A stretch of 6,343 nt of DNA from an uncultured Chloroflexota bacterium (GCA_937958365.1 CALFEW010000252.1:1-6343); one strand, 5' to 3'. Counted from the first letter of the stretch, positions 1-5,935 are shown. The notes: generated from the sequence alone by a model not told the origin. A program made the numbers and translations.

Positions 1-6
1 AAACAG

Positions 7-1845
7 ATGCCCCCTAACCCCCGGCGGATCTCAGAAGCGCTGCCGGGTCTGGCTCGTTTCATTGAGCAGGCAAACGTTATGCAAGAACCTAATTCCGGTG
101 ATTACCATCTGGCGGTTGAAGATTTTCGCCAGGCCAGACGGCAGGCCGCCATGCAGCAAGTCCTGGCGCGCTTGCGTGGCGAGTCTGTGGACCTGTTGTC
201 GTACGACGACGTGCGCAAAAGACTCAAGATGACCGGCCTTGCCGAGCAGGGCATTCAGGAAATTCCCCTGGAAGCGATTGTGGGCAGTGTCGGGCGGTCC
301 GGCGATTACACGCGCAATTTTTTGCCCATCAAAGACAGCGACGAAGCGCGTTGGGCCAAAGTCAAGGCCGCTTTTGTATCTTCGACCGGCGTGCCGCCCA
401 TCTCCGTCTACAAAATTGGCGACGCCTATTTTGTGCGCGATGGCAACCATCGGGTGTCGGTGGCCCGCCAATTGGGCAATAAAACCATAGACGCCTACGT
501 GACCGAAGTGCGCACCCGCGTCTCGCTCAACCCGGAAGATGACCCGGCAGAGATCATTTTGAAAGAGCGCTATGCCAATTTCCTGGAAAAAACCAACCTG
601 GATGACATTCGCCCTGGCGCAGATTTGAAGATGACCTGGCCGGGTTTTTACAGCCTGCTGTTGGAACATATTGACGCCCACCGTTATTTTCTTGGTCTGG
701 ATTGGCAGCGAGACGTGTCCTATGCCGAAGCGGTGGGCAACTGGTATGACGAAGTGTACCTGCCGGTGGTCGCTTTGTTGTATGAACGCGGTTTGTTTAA
801 GGATTTTCCGGGGCGCACGGAGGCGGATTTGTACGCCTTGCTGGCCGATTATCGCCGGGAATTGGAACAGCAGTTGGGGTGGGGACTGGATGCGCAAACG
901 GCCGTTACCAGTCTCGTCGGCAGCAAAAGCCCCAAACCGGAAAACGTCCTCAGCCGCGTGGCCGGACGCATTATCGGTTCAGTCATCCCCAATGAATTGG
1001 AAGCAGGGCCAAGACCGGGCATCTGGCGCGAAGAGCGCCTGGAACCGCTGGTTCCCAGCGCCATTTTTAACGACATCCTGGTGGCTGTGGATGGCGACGT
1101 TGACCATTGGCAGGCGTTGGACCATGCCCTGACGTTGGCTGTTCACAATAACGGCCGTCTGCTTGGCGTCATGGTGGCCCGGCCCGATACTGAGCTAACG
1201 GCCGACGAACAGAGCCAACAGGCGGCGCGCATCCAACAGGTGGAAGCCGAATTTTACCGCCGCTGCGCCGCGCATCAGGTGCGCTGCGAATTTGCCGTGG
1301 ATTGGGGCCAGGTTTCTACTGCCCTGTTGCGGCGTTCCATTTGGGCCGATCTGGTTATCTTTGGCATGAGCCATCCGCCGGGCGAAACCCCCGCCGGACG
1401 GCTGCGCTCCGGCCTGACGCGGCTGCTCCAGCGCTGCTCGCGCCCCATCCTGGCCGTGCCCGTGGAAGCCAACAGCCAGATGGACCGGATGTTGCTGGCG
1501 TATGATGGCAGCCCGAAGGCCAGGGAAGCGTTGTTTATTGCCACGTATCGGGCAGCGCGTTATGGCTTCTCGCTGGTGGTCGTGGTGCTGCTCAACGAGC
1601 GCGTGGCGGCCGACACGGCCGATGAAGCTCGCCAATACCTGGCCGACCATGGGGTGGAGGCGGAATTTGTGGTGCAATATGGCGATAATGTGGGCGATGT
1701 GCTGCTGGAAACGGCCGTTACCCACCAATCTAACTTACTCATCATGGGTGGATTTGGCCGCCAGCCGTTTTGGCGTATCATGTTAGGCAGCCTGGTAGAT
1801 CGGATGCTGCGGGAATTCCCCGAACCCATCCTGATCAGCCGTTGA
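7..1845 (+). CDS. ParB/Srx-like domain protein fused to two universal stress protein (UspA) domains
   Basis: This is a 612-residue soluble protein with no signal peptide or membrane segment. Residues about 80-170 resemble the ParB N-terminal/sulfiredoxin-like fold: an IPLEAIVGS strand, VPPISVYKIGDAYFVRDG, then the DGNHRVSVAR motif at 145-154. Residues 170-340 are a helical region I cannot assign. Two UspA domains follow, at about 353-487 and 492-612. Each opens with a beta strand ending in the conserved Asp (D362 and D500). The second carries a perfect nucleotide-binding GX2GX9GS motif (G581, G584, G594, S595). In the first, that loop is degenerate (H456, G459, G469, L470), so it probably binds ATP poorly or not at all. 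UspA proteins of this type act in the cytoplasm in stress and metabolic adaptation. The ParB-like part could bind nucleotide or DNA, but its substrate here is unknown. The frame is open to the left window edge, so the true start may lie outside. An alternative start is M25 at 79, preceded by GAGCAGG (64-70) at 8-nt spacing. Domain calls are confident; the function is inferred. Confidence 0.88.
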   Translation: MPPNPRRISEALPGLARFIEQANVMQEPNSGDYHLAVEDFRQARRQAAMQQVLARLRGESVDLLSYDDVRKRLKMTGLAEQGIQEIPLEAIVGSVGRSGDYTRNFLPIKDSDEARWAKVKAAFVSSTGVPPISVYKIGDAYFVRDGNHRVSVARQLGNKTIDAYVTEVRTRVSLNPEDDPAEIILKERYANFLEKTNLDDIRPGADLKMTWPGFYSLLLEHIDAHRYFLGLDWQRDVSYAEAVGNWYDEVYLPVVALLYERGLFKDFPGRTEADLYALLADYRRELEQQLGWGLDAQTAVTSLVGSKSPKPENVLSRVAGRIIGSVIPNELEAGPRPGIWREERLEPLVPSAIFNDILVAVDGDVDHWQALDHALTLAVHNNGRLLGVMVARPDTELTADEQSQQAARIQQVEAEFYRRCAAHQVRCEFAVDWGQVSTALLRRSIWADLVIFGMSHPPGETPAGRLRSGLTRLLQRCSRPILAVPVEANSQMDRMLLAYDGSPKAREALFIATYRAARYGFSLVVVVLLNERVAADTADEARQYLADHGVEAEFVVQYGDNVGDVLLETAVTHQSNLLIMGGFGRQPFWRIMLGSLVDRMLREFPEPILISR

Positions 1846-1876
1846 GGTTTATTATCTGAGAGAATGGGACGTGGAA

Positions 1877-1955
1877 AAACGCGGATACATCTGCTTTTCG
1901 CGGATAGTCTCCCAAGAATCGGCGTTCATCCGCCGCATCGGCGAAAATCCGCGCC
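1877..1955. repeat. GC-rich dispersed repeat of the CGCGGAT family, copy 1
   Basis: This non-coding stretch lies between the stress-protein gene and the TTG-started gene. It contains AAACGCGGAT (1877-1886), a second CGCGGAT (1899-1905), and, in inverted sense, ATCGGCGTTCATCC (1918-1931) and AATCCGCG (about 1946-1953). Its ends can therefore pair as an imperfect hairpin. The same words recur at 5936-6004, where AAACGCGGAT is identical and ATCGGCGTTTATCC differs at one of 14 bases. I read the two as members of one dispersed family rather than as gene remnants. It ends just before the Shine-Dalgarno of the next gene, so it may affect expression of that gene. Confidence 0.55.
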
Positions 1956-1961
1956 CCATTC

Positions 1962-1965
1962 GGAG
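1962..1965 (+). promoter_or_regulatory. Shine-Dalgarno supporting a TTG start
   Basis: GGAG lies 8 nt before the TTG at 1974. The next in-frame ATG is at residue 32, so this site decides in favour of the TTG start. Confidence 0.55.
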
Positions 1966-1973
1966 CATTCGCA

Positions 1974-2351
1974 TTGAGTAATCCATTTACAAGCTTTTTG
2001 CGACAGTGGAACCGCCGCCCGGATTTGGACGAATTTGTCCGGCATTGGGATGTGTTGGAGCGGGTGATGGTGGACGTGCATCGCCGGAAGATGGCCCCGG
2101 CCGAAGCGCAGCCGGAGTTTGTGCGGGTTTGGGGCTGGCTGGGGCAAAATTATGGCGATTGGCGGGAGGTGTTACGGCCGTTTTGGCAGCAAACCAAAGC
2201 TGGCGGCGTGCCCACCCAGACCGACCCGTTTCAACTGATCATCAACATCCCCAATCCGCAAGCTATTGTAGACAATTGGCGAGCCATGCAGCATTTGCCG
2301 GCGGCCAGAGAAGCTCTGAATCATTATATTTTAAGTCAGGTGGAGGCATAA
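1974..2351 (+). CDS. Trp-rich hypothetical protein, TTG start
   Basis: I do not recognise the family of this 125-residue protein. It is soluble, with no signal peptide or membrane segment, and probably mostly helical. It has seven Trp (W12, W25, W53, W55, W63, W71, W102) and many Arg/Asp/Glu residues, which suggests a compact fold or a protein-interaction surface. The only notable local pattern is a Pro/Asn-containing stretch, INIPNPQAIVDNW, near 90-102, followed by a helix to the end. The TTG start is chosen because GGAG sits 8 nt upstream and residues 1-31 would otherwise be lost. Its stop codon is one base away from the ATG of the downstream membrane HhH gene, and that gene's Shine-Dalgarno is inside this reading frame. 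The two are therefore almost certainly co-transcribed and translationally coupled. The base composition matches its neighbours, so it does not look recently acquired. Confidence 0.75.
   Translation: MSNPFTSFLRQWNRRPDLDEFVRHWDVLERVMVDVHRRKMAPAEAQPEFVRVWGWLGQNYGDWREVLRPFWQQTKAGGVPTQTDPFQLIINIPNPQAIVDNWRAMQHLPAAREALNHYILSQVEA
2342..2346 (+). promoter_or_regulatory. Strong Shine-Dalgarno inside the upstream gene
   Basis: GGAGG is 6 nt before the ATG at 2353 and lies within the last codons of the upstream gene. This is the usual arrangement for translational coupling. Confidence 0.8.
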
Positions 2352-2352
2352 A

Positions 2353-2784
2353 ATGAAGAAACTGAAAGTTCCGACGACATTTATTTTGGGGTTGACGTTT
2401 AGTTTTCTGGCGGTGGTGATTGCCTGGTATTGGTACAAAAGCACTTCGGCCGAGGATGGGGCGCTGGATTTGTTAGACCGGATGGCCGAAACAGAAATGC
2501 GCTTCCGCCAGGCTCAGGCCGCGACGAGCCATGAAGAAGTGATACCTGCCCGCTATATCAGCCTGGAAAGAAATGGCACAGTCCACGTGCAAACGGCCGT
2601 CTCCCCCGACGATTTAGAGCGCGTCAAAGGCATTGGCCCGGTGTTTGCCGCCCGGCTGCAAGCCGCTGGCATCCATACTCTGGAACAATTATTGCGGCAA
2701 AACCCCGCTCAACTGGCCGTTATTATGGACGTCTACGAATGGCGCGCCGAAGCGATTTTGGCCGAAGCCAGACGGCTGGTTTAG
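2353..2784 (+). CDS. Membrane-anchored helix-hairpin-helix protein
   Basis: This 143-residue protein starts with a positively charged MKKLK segment and a single hydrophobic helix at about 8-28. A charged, probably helical linker follows (33-60). Its C-terminal domain, about 85-140, is a helix-hairpin-helix fold: DDLERVKGIGPVFAARL, with the GIG hairpin at 93-95, then AGIHTLEQLL and PAQLA. This pattern resembles the DNA-binding HhH of ComEA-like and DUF4332-type proteins and the DNA polymerase beta/Rad51 N-terminal class. HhH domains usually bind the DNA backbone non-specifically. If the membrane helix is an uncleaved anchor, positive-inside logic would put the HhH outside the cytoplasm, as in ComEA, but the orientation cannot be settled from sequence. 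It is coupled to the Trp-rich gene upstream by a one-base gap. No other competence gene is visible, so a role in DNA uptake is only one possibility; a structural HhH domain is another. Confidence 0.82.
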   Translation: MKKLKVPTTFILGLTFSFLAVVIAWYWYKSTSAEDGALDLLDRMAETEMRFRQAQAATSHEEVIPARYISLERNGTVHVQTAVSPDDLERVKGIGPVFAARLQAAGIHTLEQLLRQNPAQLAVIMDVYEWRAEAILAEARRLV

Positions 2785-2839
2785 GTCGGCAAATCTAACC
2801 GTTCAGGCAATTGAGACCGGGTCATAGGACTCGTAGTTG

Positions 2840-2937
2840 GTATTCCGTATTCGGTATTCCGTAGGGCACTACATCTGGCGAATGCCATCGGAATACCGAA
2901 TACGGAATACGGTATACGGTATACGGACTTCGGAATA
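2840..2937. repeat. Heptamer tandem array with a 22-bp perfect inverted repeat
   Basis: From 2889 to 2937 there are seven consecutive 7-mers in exact register: CGGAATA, CCGAATA, CGGAATA, CGGTATA, CGGTATA, CGGACTT, CGGAATA. The first three occur again in inverted orientation at 2840-2861. This gives a perfect 22-bp stem (2840-2861 with 2889-2910) around a 27-base loop. The element lies between convergent genes (HhH protein on plus, ABC-F on minus) and could act as a bidirectional transcript end, although no clean U-run follows. It resembles the short tandemly repeated heptamers known from cyanobacterial intergenic regions. I see no coding potential here; short ORFs across it are artefacts of the repeat. 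Confidence 0.85.
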
Positions 2938-2939
2938 CA

Positions 2940-2962
2940 GATACTAAAGACTGATCCAGTCT
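2940..2962 (-). terminator. Possible weak intrinsic terminator of the ABC-F gene
   Basis: Read on the minus strand, 18 nt after the stop codon, AGACTG-GAT-CAGTCT forms a 6-bp hairpin (2948-2962). A T-rich but interrupted tail, TTAGTATCTG, follows. The stem is short and the tail imperfect, so the call is tentative. The adjacent heptamer inverted repeat may do the job instead. Confidence 0.35.
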
Positions 2963-2979
2963 CCCGTCTTACGCCACAC

Positions 2980-4632
2980 CTACCGGGTTTGTAAACGGCC
3001 GTCTTCCACCCACCACACCTCCTCAGCAAAGCGCTCAATAAAATAGCGATCATGCACCACGGCCAGCACTGCGCCTTGAAACTGTGCCAGCGCCTCCTCA
3101 AAACTGGTGCGCGAAGGAATGTCCAGGTGGTTGATGGGTTCGTCCAGGAGCAGAAAGTTGCAACCCTGGGCTATCAGGCAGGCCAGCGCCAGCCGGGAAC
3201 GCTCGCCAAAACTCAACAGGGCAATCGGCCGTAACGGATCATCCCCACTAAACAGAAAGTGATGCAAAAAGGTACGCGCCTCGGTCTGGTTCATTTTGGC
3301 CAGGCCCAGGATTGTCTCCAGCGGCGTCTTAGCGGGGTCCAGCAGTTCTTGCTCCTGGCTCATGTAACCCAGATGCACGCTGCCGCCTAAGCGCACCCGC
3401 CCGGCCAGTGGCGGAAGCTGCCCGGCGATGGTGCGCAGCAGCGTGGTTTTGCCGCAGCCATTTTCACCTGTCAGGGCCACGCGCTGCCCGGAGCGGACGA
3501 AGAGGTTGACGTTGTGGATGAGGGGGGAACGGCCGTTATACCCCACCGTTAGATTCTCCATTGCCAATACATCACGCCCCAGGTGCGCCGTGTGGTCGAA
3601 ATCCAGCTTCATTTGCCAGCTTCGCGTCGGCTTCTCCACCCGCTCATCCGATTCCAAGTACCGCTCCAGTTTGGTCTCGCGGGCTTTGGCCTTGCGCGCT
3701 ACTTTTTTGGCAATGCTTTGCTGGTAATCCTTGAACCCCTTCTGTTTCATCACGCCGCCGCCAATGCGGATTGAACTGGCCTGCCGTTCCGTGTAGGCGG
3801 CTTGCGCTTTGGCGCGGGCGGCGTCTTGTTTCAAGCGGCGGGTTTCAGCCATCTGATCCTTGTAAGCTGCCCACTGCTTCTCTTGTTCGTGCAGCACATG
3901 CGCCAGATAGTCGCTATAGTTGCCCTGATATTCGCGCAGCTTGCGGGTTTTGGGGTCCAAATCCAACACACGGTTTACCGTGCGGTCCAGAAACGTCCGG
4001 TCATGCGAGACGATAAGCGCCGCGCCGGAAAAATCGGCCAGCCACGCTTCCAGCCATTCCAACATGCCGATGTCCAGGTGGTTGGTTGGTTCGTCCAGCA
4101 GCAAAAGCTGGGGGTCGCTCAGCAGCACCAGGGCCAGGGCCAGCCGCGTCTTCTGCCCGCCGCTGAGATGGCTGACAGGCTGGTCCGGCTCCACATGATC
4201 CAGGTCGAAGGCAGCCAGGATGGGTTGGGTGCGGTTGACGTCGCTGGCGGTCAGGCGGTTGAGCGTCTGGTCGTAGGCCTGCTGGAGGTCCACCCGGTCT
4301 GGCTGGTTGACGAGCGCCTGGGCCAGTCGCGCCAGTTCGGTTTCCAGGAGGGTGGGGTCGCCAACGGCCGTGTTCAACAAGTCACCCACCGTCTGGCCCG
4401 GCGTCACCGGCAGACCTTGCGGCAGGTAGCCCACACGTAAATGGGTCGGCGTCAGGCTGACGTGGCCGCTGTCCGGCTTGTTTTCGCCGGTCAGGATGCG
4501 CAATAGTGTGGTTTTGCCGCAGCCGTTTGGCCCGATCAGCCCCACGCGCTCGCCGGCATTGATGGAAAATGATACGTCTTGGAAAATAGATTGCAGCCCG
4601 AAGGCTTTAGAAAGTTGGTGTGCGGTAAGCAT
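2980..4632 (-). CDS. ABC-F family ATPase (ribosome-associated)
   Basis: This 550-residue protein has two ABC ATPase domains and no membrane segments, the hallmark of ABC-F proteins. These bind the ribosomal E site and either resolve stalled translation or protect against antibiotics. Domain 1 has Walker A GPNGCGKTT (34-42), signature LSGGQ (156-160), Walker B LLLLDEPTNHLD (from 176) and H-loop SHD (209-211). Domain 2 has GENGCGKTT (389-397), LSFGE (473-477) and FLLLDEPINHLD (from 493), with Ile replacing the usual Thr, and then VHD (526-528). Between them, about 240-345, lies a long Lys/Arg-rich coiled-coil linker, the P-site tRNA interaction motif region that sets ABC-F function. The start at 4632 is preferred because GGGAGG lies 7 nt upstream and the protein then begins MLTAHQLSKAFG, as in the family. 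An in-frame ATG at 4686 would add 18 uncharacteristic residues spanning a hairpin. Whether it is a resistance factor or a housekeeping member cannot be decided. It is probably transcribed from its own leader. Confidence 0.93.
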   Translation of the reverse strand: MLTAHQLSKAFGLQSIFQDVSFSINAGERVGLIGPNGCGKTTLLRILTGENKPDSGHVSLTPTHLRVGYLPQGLPVTPGQTVGDLLNTAVGDPTLLETELARLAQALVNQPDRVDLQQAYDQTLNRLTASDVNRTQPILAAFDLDHVEPDQPVSHLSGGQKTRLALALVLLSDPQLLLLDEPTNHLDIGMLEWLEAWLADFSGAALIVSHDRTFLDRTVNRVLDLDPKTRKLREYQGNYSDYLAHVLHEQEKQWAAYKDQMAETRRLKQDAARAKAQAAYTERQASSIRIGGGVMKQKGFKDYQQSIAKKVARKAKARETKLERYLESDERVEKPTRSWQMKLDFDHTAHLGRDVLAMENLTVGYNGRSPLIHNVNLFVRSGQRVALTGENGCGKTTLLRTIAGQLPPLAGRVRLGGSVHLGYMSQEQELLDPAKTPLETILGLAKMNQTEARTFLHHFLFSGDDPLRPIALLSFGERSRLALACLIAQGCNFLLLDEPINHLDIPSRTSFEEALAQFQGAVLAVVHDRYFIERFAEEVWWVEDGRLQTR

Positions 4633-4639
4633 GAGTTCG

Positions 4640-4645
4640 CCTCCC
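4640..4645 (-). promoter_or_regulatory. Shine-Dalgarno of the ABC-F gene
   Basis: GGGAGG on the minus strand lies 7 nt upstream of the ATG at 4632. It rules against the longer frame beginning at 4686. Confidence 0.8.
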
Positions 4646-4653
4646 AATGCGAA

Positions 4654-4708
4654 GCGTCGGTCGCAAGCTGCTTGCGCGACGCCCATCGCCTATAGCTGCG
4701 TGCGCAGC
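4654..4708 (-). promoter_or_regulatory. Hairpin-containing 5' leader of the ABC-F gene
   Basis: Two inverted repeats lie just upstream of the Shine-Dalgarno. The larger pairs 4654-4667 with 4671-4682 (12 bp, a two-base bulge, a 3-nt loop). The smaller is GCTGCG/CGCAGC at 4695-4708. Antibiotic-responsive ABC-F genes often have leader structures that attenuate expression, and these could do the same. No obvious leader peptide or T-run was found, so regulation is inferred only. Confidence 0.4.
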
Positions 4709-4758
4709 CGACAGTCCAATAGGGGGAGTACTGTGTTGAGGGAACTCAGCGAATCATT

Positions 4759-4764
4759 ATTCTA
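4759..4764 (-). promoter_or_regulatory. Weak candidate -10 element for the ABC-F gene
   Basis: TAGAAT on the minus strand matches five of six bases of the consensus -10 and would give a leader of about 120 nt that includes both hairpins. The hexamer 17 nt upstream (ACGGAA) is a poor -35. The remainder of 4709-4838 is AT-richer and contains a 12-bp palindrome, CCGAAATTTCGG (4821-4832), that could be an operator. I see no gene in this stretch. Confidence 0.22.
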
Positions 4765-4838
4765 CCTGGTAGGGACTTCCTTTCCGTAAGATTAATTTTT
4801 ACCAACAGGGCATAAATTAACCGAAATTTCGGCGCGTG

Positions 4839-5003
4839 TCAAATGTTTGGAACGGGCCGGGCGCTGACAAATACGGCAACGCCTGGGTTCAACGGGTCGG
4901 CGTGATGGTGACGACCACTTCTCTTATGGGGCATAGAGCGGTTGACAATCTGGCAGCCCGCAGCGACCAGGGCGGCTGCCATCTGGTCCAGGTCAACGTC
5001 GAA
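4839..5003 (-). other. Likely true C-terminal part of the small membrane protein, in the -1 frame
   Basis: Read from the homopolymer at 5002-5006 in the -1 frame, this segment gives 54 residues and a TGA at 4839-4841. They begin FDVDLDQMAAALVAAGCQIV and include a basic/His-rich stretch (KRSGRHHH) and VAVFVSARPV. Codon choice matches the neighbours and the first 20 residues make a good amphipathic helix, unlike the in-frame alternative. A single extra T on the minus strand would join it to the upstream 76 residues. A sequencing or assembly error, a real inactivating mutation and translational slippage at TTTTT are all possible. Confidence 0.5.
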
Positions 5004-5230
5004 AAATGGTCGGTCTGTGGGAGTTCGCAGGGCGTGGCGATGCCGGTTTCCTGGACGATGAGGTTGATGGCCTGGGGCGCTTCTGGTTCACGTGTGGTGC
5101 GTTTCTCAAGCTGGTCGGAATGGCGTGAGGGTGGGGTGATGAGCGCCTGGTAGGTGAAAACGGCCGTGACCAACAGCACCAAAGTTAACCCGGCCAAAAC
5201 AGCTAAAATGATCCAACGAAAAATCCGCAT
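4889..5230 (-). CDS. Small membrane-anchored protein of unknown function, probably frameshifted
   Basis: As read, this frame gives 113 residues. It starts MRIFRWIILAVLAGL with a single hydrophobic helix at about 5-28, either an uncleaved signal anchor or a signal peptide without a clear cleavage site. A polar, Pro-rich extracytoplasmic segment follows (31-55), then INLIVQETGIATPCELPQ (55-72). After residue 76 the character changes abruptly to Trp, Arg and rare codons (AGA three times, ATA, CTA). The -1 frame instead reads a plausible acidic-amphipathic domain to a stop at 4839. The change falls on a run of five A (5002-5006, plus strand). I infer that the intact protein is about 130 residues. 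The gene starts 69 nt after the peptidase stop on the same strand, so the two may be an operon. The ribosome site is weak (GCAGG only 3 nt from the ATG). I recognise no family. Confidence 0.5.
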   Translation of the reverse strand: MRIFRWIILAVLAGLTLVLLVTAVFTYQALITPPSRHSDQLEKRTTREPEAPQAINLIVQETGIATPCELPQTDHFSTLTWTRWQPPWSLRAARLSTALCPIREVVVTITPTR

Positions 5231-5299
5231 AAGCCTGCTTCACAAAATTAGTATTCAATTTCCCCTGCCTGAAAAGTGTTGGTAATTCGTGTACTTTGG

Positions 5300-5839
5300 C
5301 TACGCCATAAGACCCAGAATGCCTGTAATAAATGTCGCCCAGGCATAAATTGCGCCCCGCAATGCGCGTCTGAATCCTTGATGGCGGGTTGGAGTGGCCC
5401 CGTTTACCCGATTTCCCCACCACTTGAATTCTATCCCGGCTAACCAATAGAGATGGTCATTGAGTCGATGGCCCGCTGCTGTGGTCAGGCATAGAACCCG
5501 CTCTTGCCGGGAACGGCCGATCATCCGACCAATGAGCGCTTCTGGTGGCCAGGGTGTGTCGAAGGCCAGCGGCCGGTCGCCCCTGGTTAACAGCCGCCCT
5601 GTTCTCGTTTCGGCGTCCCTGCCCCAATAACGATGGGTCATGATTTGGGATGCGGAAAACAAGGTGATCACGTCGCCACGTGTCAGTTGTTCAGGTGTCA
5701 CGGCTTCCAGCAAAACCAGGTCGCCCTGGCGCAGCAAGGGGGCCATGCTGTTACTGGTTACTTCCAGTCGCGGCGTTTGCCCCTGCTGCAAGCTCTGGCG
5801 GAGCAGGTCCGCCAGCAAAGGTGCGTTGATGTCAGCCAT
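5300..5839 (-). CDS. S24/S26 (signal peptidase I-like) serine peptidase with C-terminal membrane segment
   Basis: This is a 179-residue protein. Residues 24-44 carry the family core: a strand LEVTSN, then SMAPLLRQGDLVLL, with S31 as the expected nucleophile just before M32-x-P34. Further family elements are RGDVITLF (54-61), THRY (68-71), TRGDRP (85-90) and ALIGRMIG (101-108). There is no lysine in the usual LepB dyad position; the only lysine in the protein is K139. H69 is therefore the likely general base, as in SipW/ER-type signal peptidases. There is no N-terminal membrane anchor, but residues about 161-178 form a single C-terminal hydrophobic helix. Family members cleave exported pre-proteins or process peptides at the membrane; the substrate here is unknown. 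I associate short S24/S26 proteins of this shape with peptide-modification loci (PqqD-like partners), but no such partner is visible. The start at 5839 has no Shine-Dalgarno, but a -10-like TAAAAT lies 7 nt upstream, suggesting a leaderless transcript. Confidence 0.8.
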   Translation of the reverse strand: MADINAPLLADLLRQSLQQGQTPRLEVTSNSMAPLLRQGDLVLLEAVTPEQLTRGDVITLFSASQIMTHRYWGRDAETRTGRLLTRGDRPLAFDTPWPPEALIGRMIGRSRQERVLCLTTAAGHRLNDHLYWLAGIEFKWWGNRVNGATPTRHQGFRRALRGAIYAWATFITGILGLMA

Positions 5840-5846
5840 TGACTTA

Positions 5847-5852
5847 ATTTTA
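5847..5852 (-). promoter_or_regulatory. Candidate -10 element giving a leaderless peptidase mRNA
   Basis: TAAAAT on the minus strand ends 7 nt before the ATG at 5839, so transcription would begin at or within a base of the start codon. No Shine-Dalgarno is present between them. No convincing -35 is seen. Confidence 0.4.
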
Positions 5853-5935
5853 AGGGATGCGGGTGATTTTGGGTTGTGTTTGGCGGCTCATCAGGGGTGT
5901 TCTTAATCAAGGCTTAACGGATGTGGCGGAGTTGG

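Noticed and set aside
31..897. Long minus-strand open frame of 288 codons opposite the stress-protein gene
   Set aside because: It lies wholly antisense to a gene with clear domains, and its product has no recognisable motif and an atypical composition. It is a shadow of codon bias.
1846..1973. Possible small gene or terminator between the stress-protein gene and the Trp-rich gene
   Set aside because: The space is filled by the dispersed repeat. No open frame with a ribosome site and no hairpin followed by T residues was found.
2840..2937. CRISPR array
   Set aside because: The units are 7 bases, directly adjacent with no spacers, and there are no cas genes.
2781..3101. Minus-strand open frame across the heptamer repeat
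   Set aside because: It is built from the repeat (RIPYSVFGIP-like text) and overlaps the end of the ABC-F gene in another frame.
3802..4440. Plus-strand open frame of 212 codons opposite the ABC-F gene
   Set aside because: It is antisense to Walker and signature motifs, Gln/Val-rich in the manner of complementary-strand reading, and has no family signal.
4633..4686. N-terminal extension of the ABC-F protein to an ATG at 4686
   Set aside because: The extension has no family similarity and crosses a hairpin. GGGAGG is placed ideally for the ATG at 4632.
4821..4832. CCGAAATTTCGG as an intrinsic terminator of the small membrane gene
   Set aside because: The symmetric sequence leaves only 4-5 bp of stem with a tiny loop and no T-run. 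An operator or chance palindrome is equally likely, so it is mentioned only within the leader entry.
5106..5447. Minus-strand open frame overlapping the peptidase 3' end and the small membrane gene
   Set aside because: It is out of frame with both better-supported genes, with no motif and no good start site.
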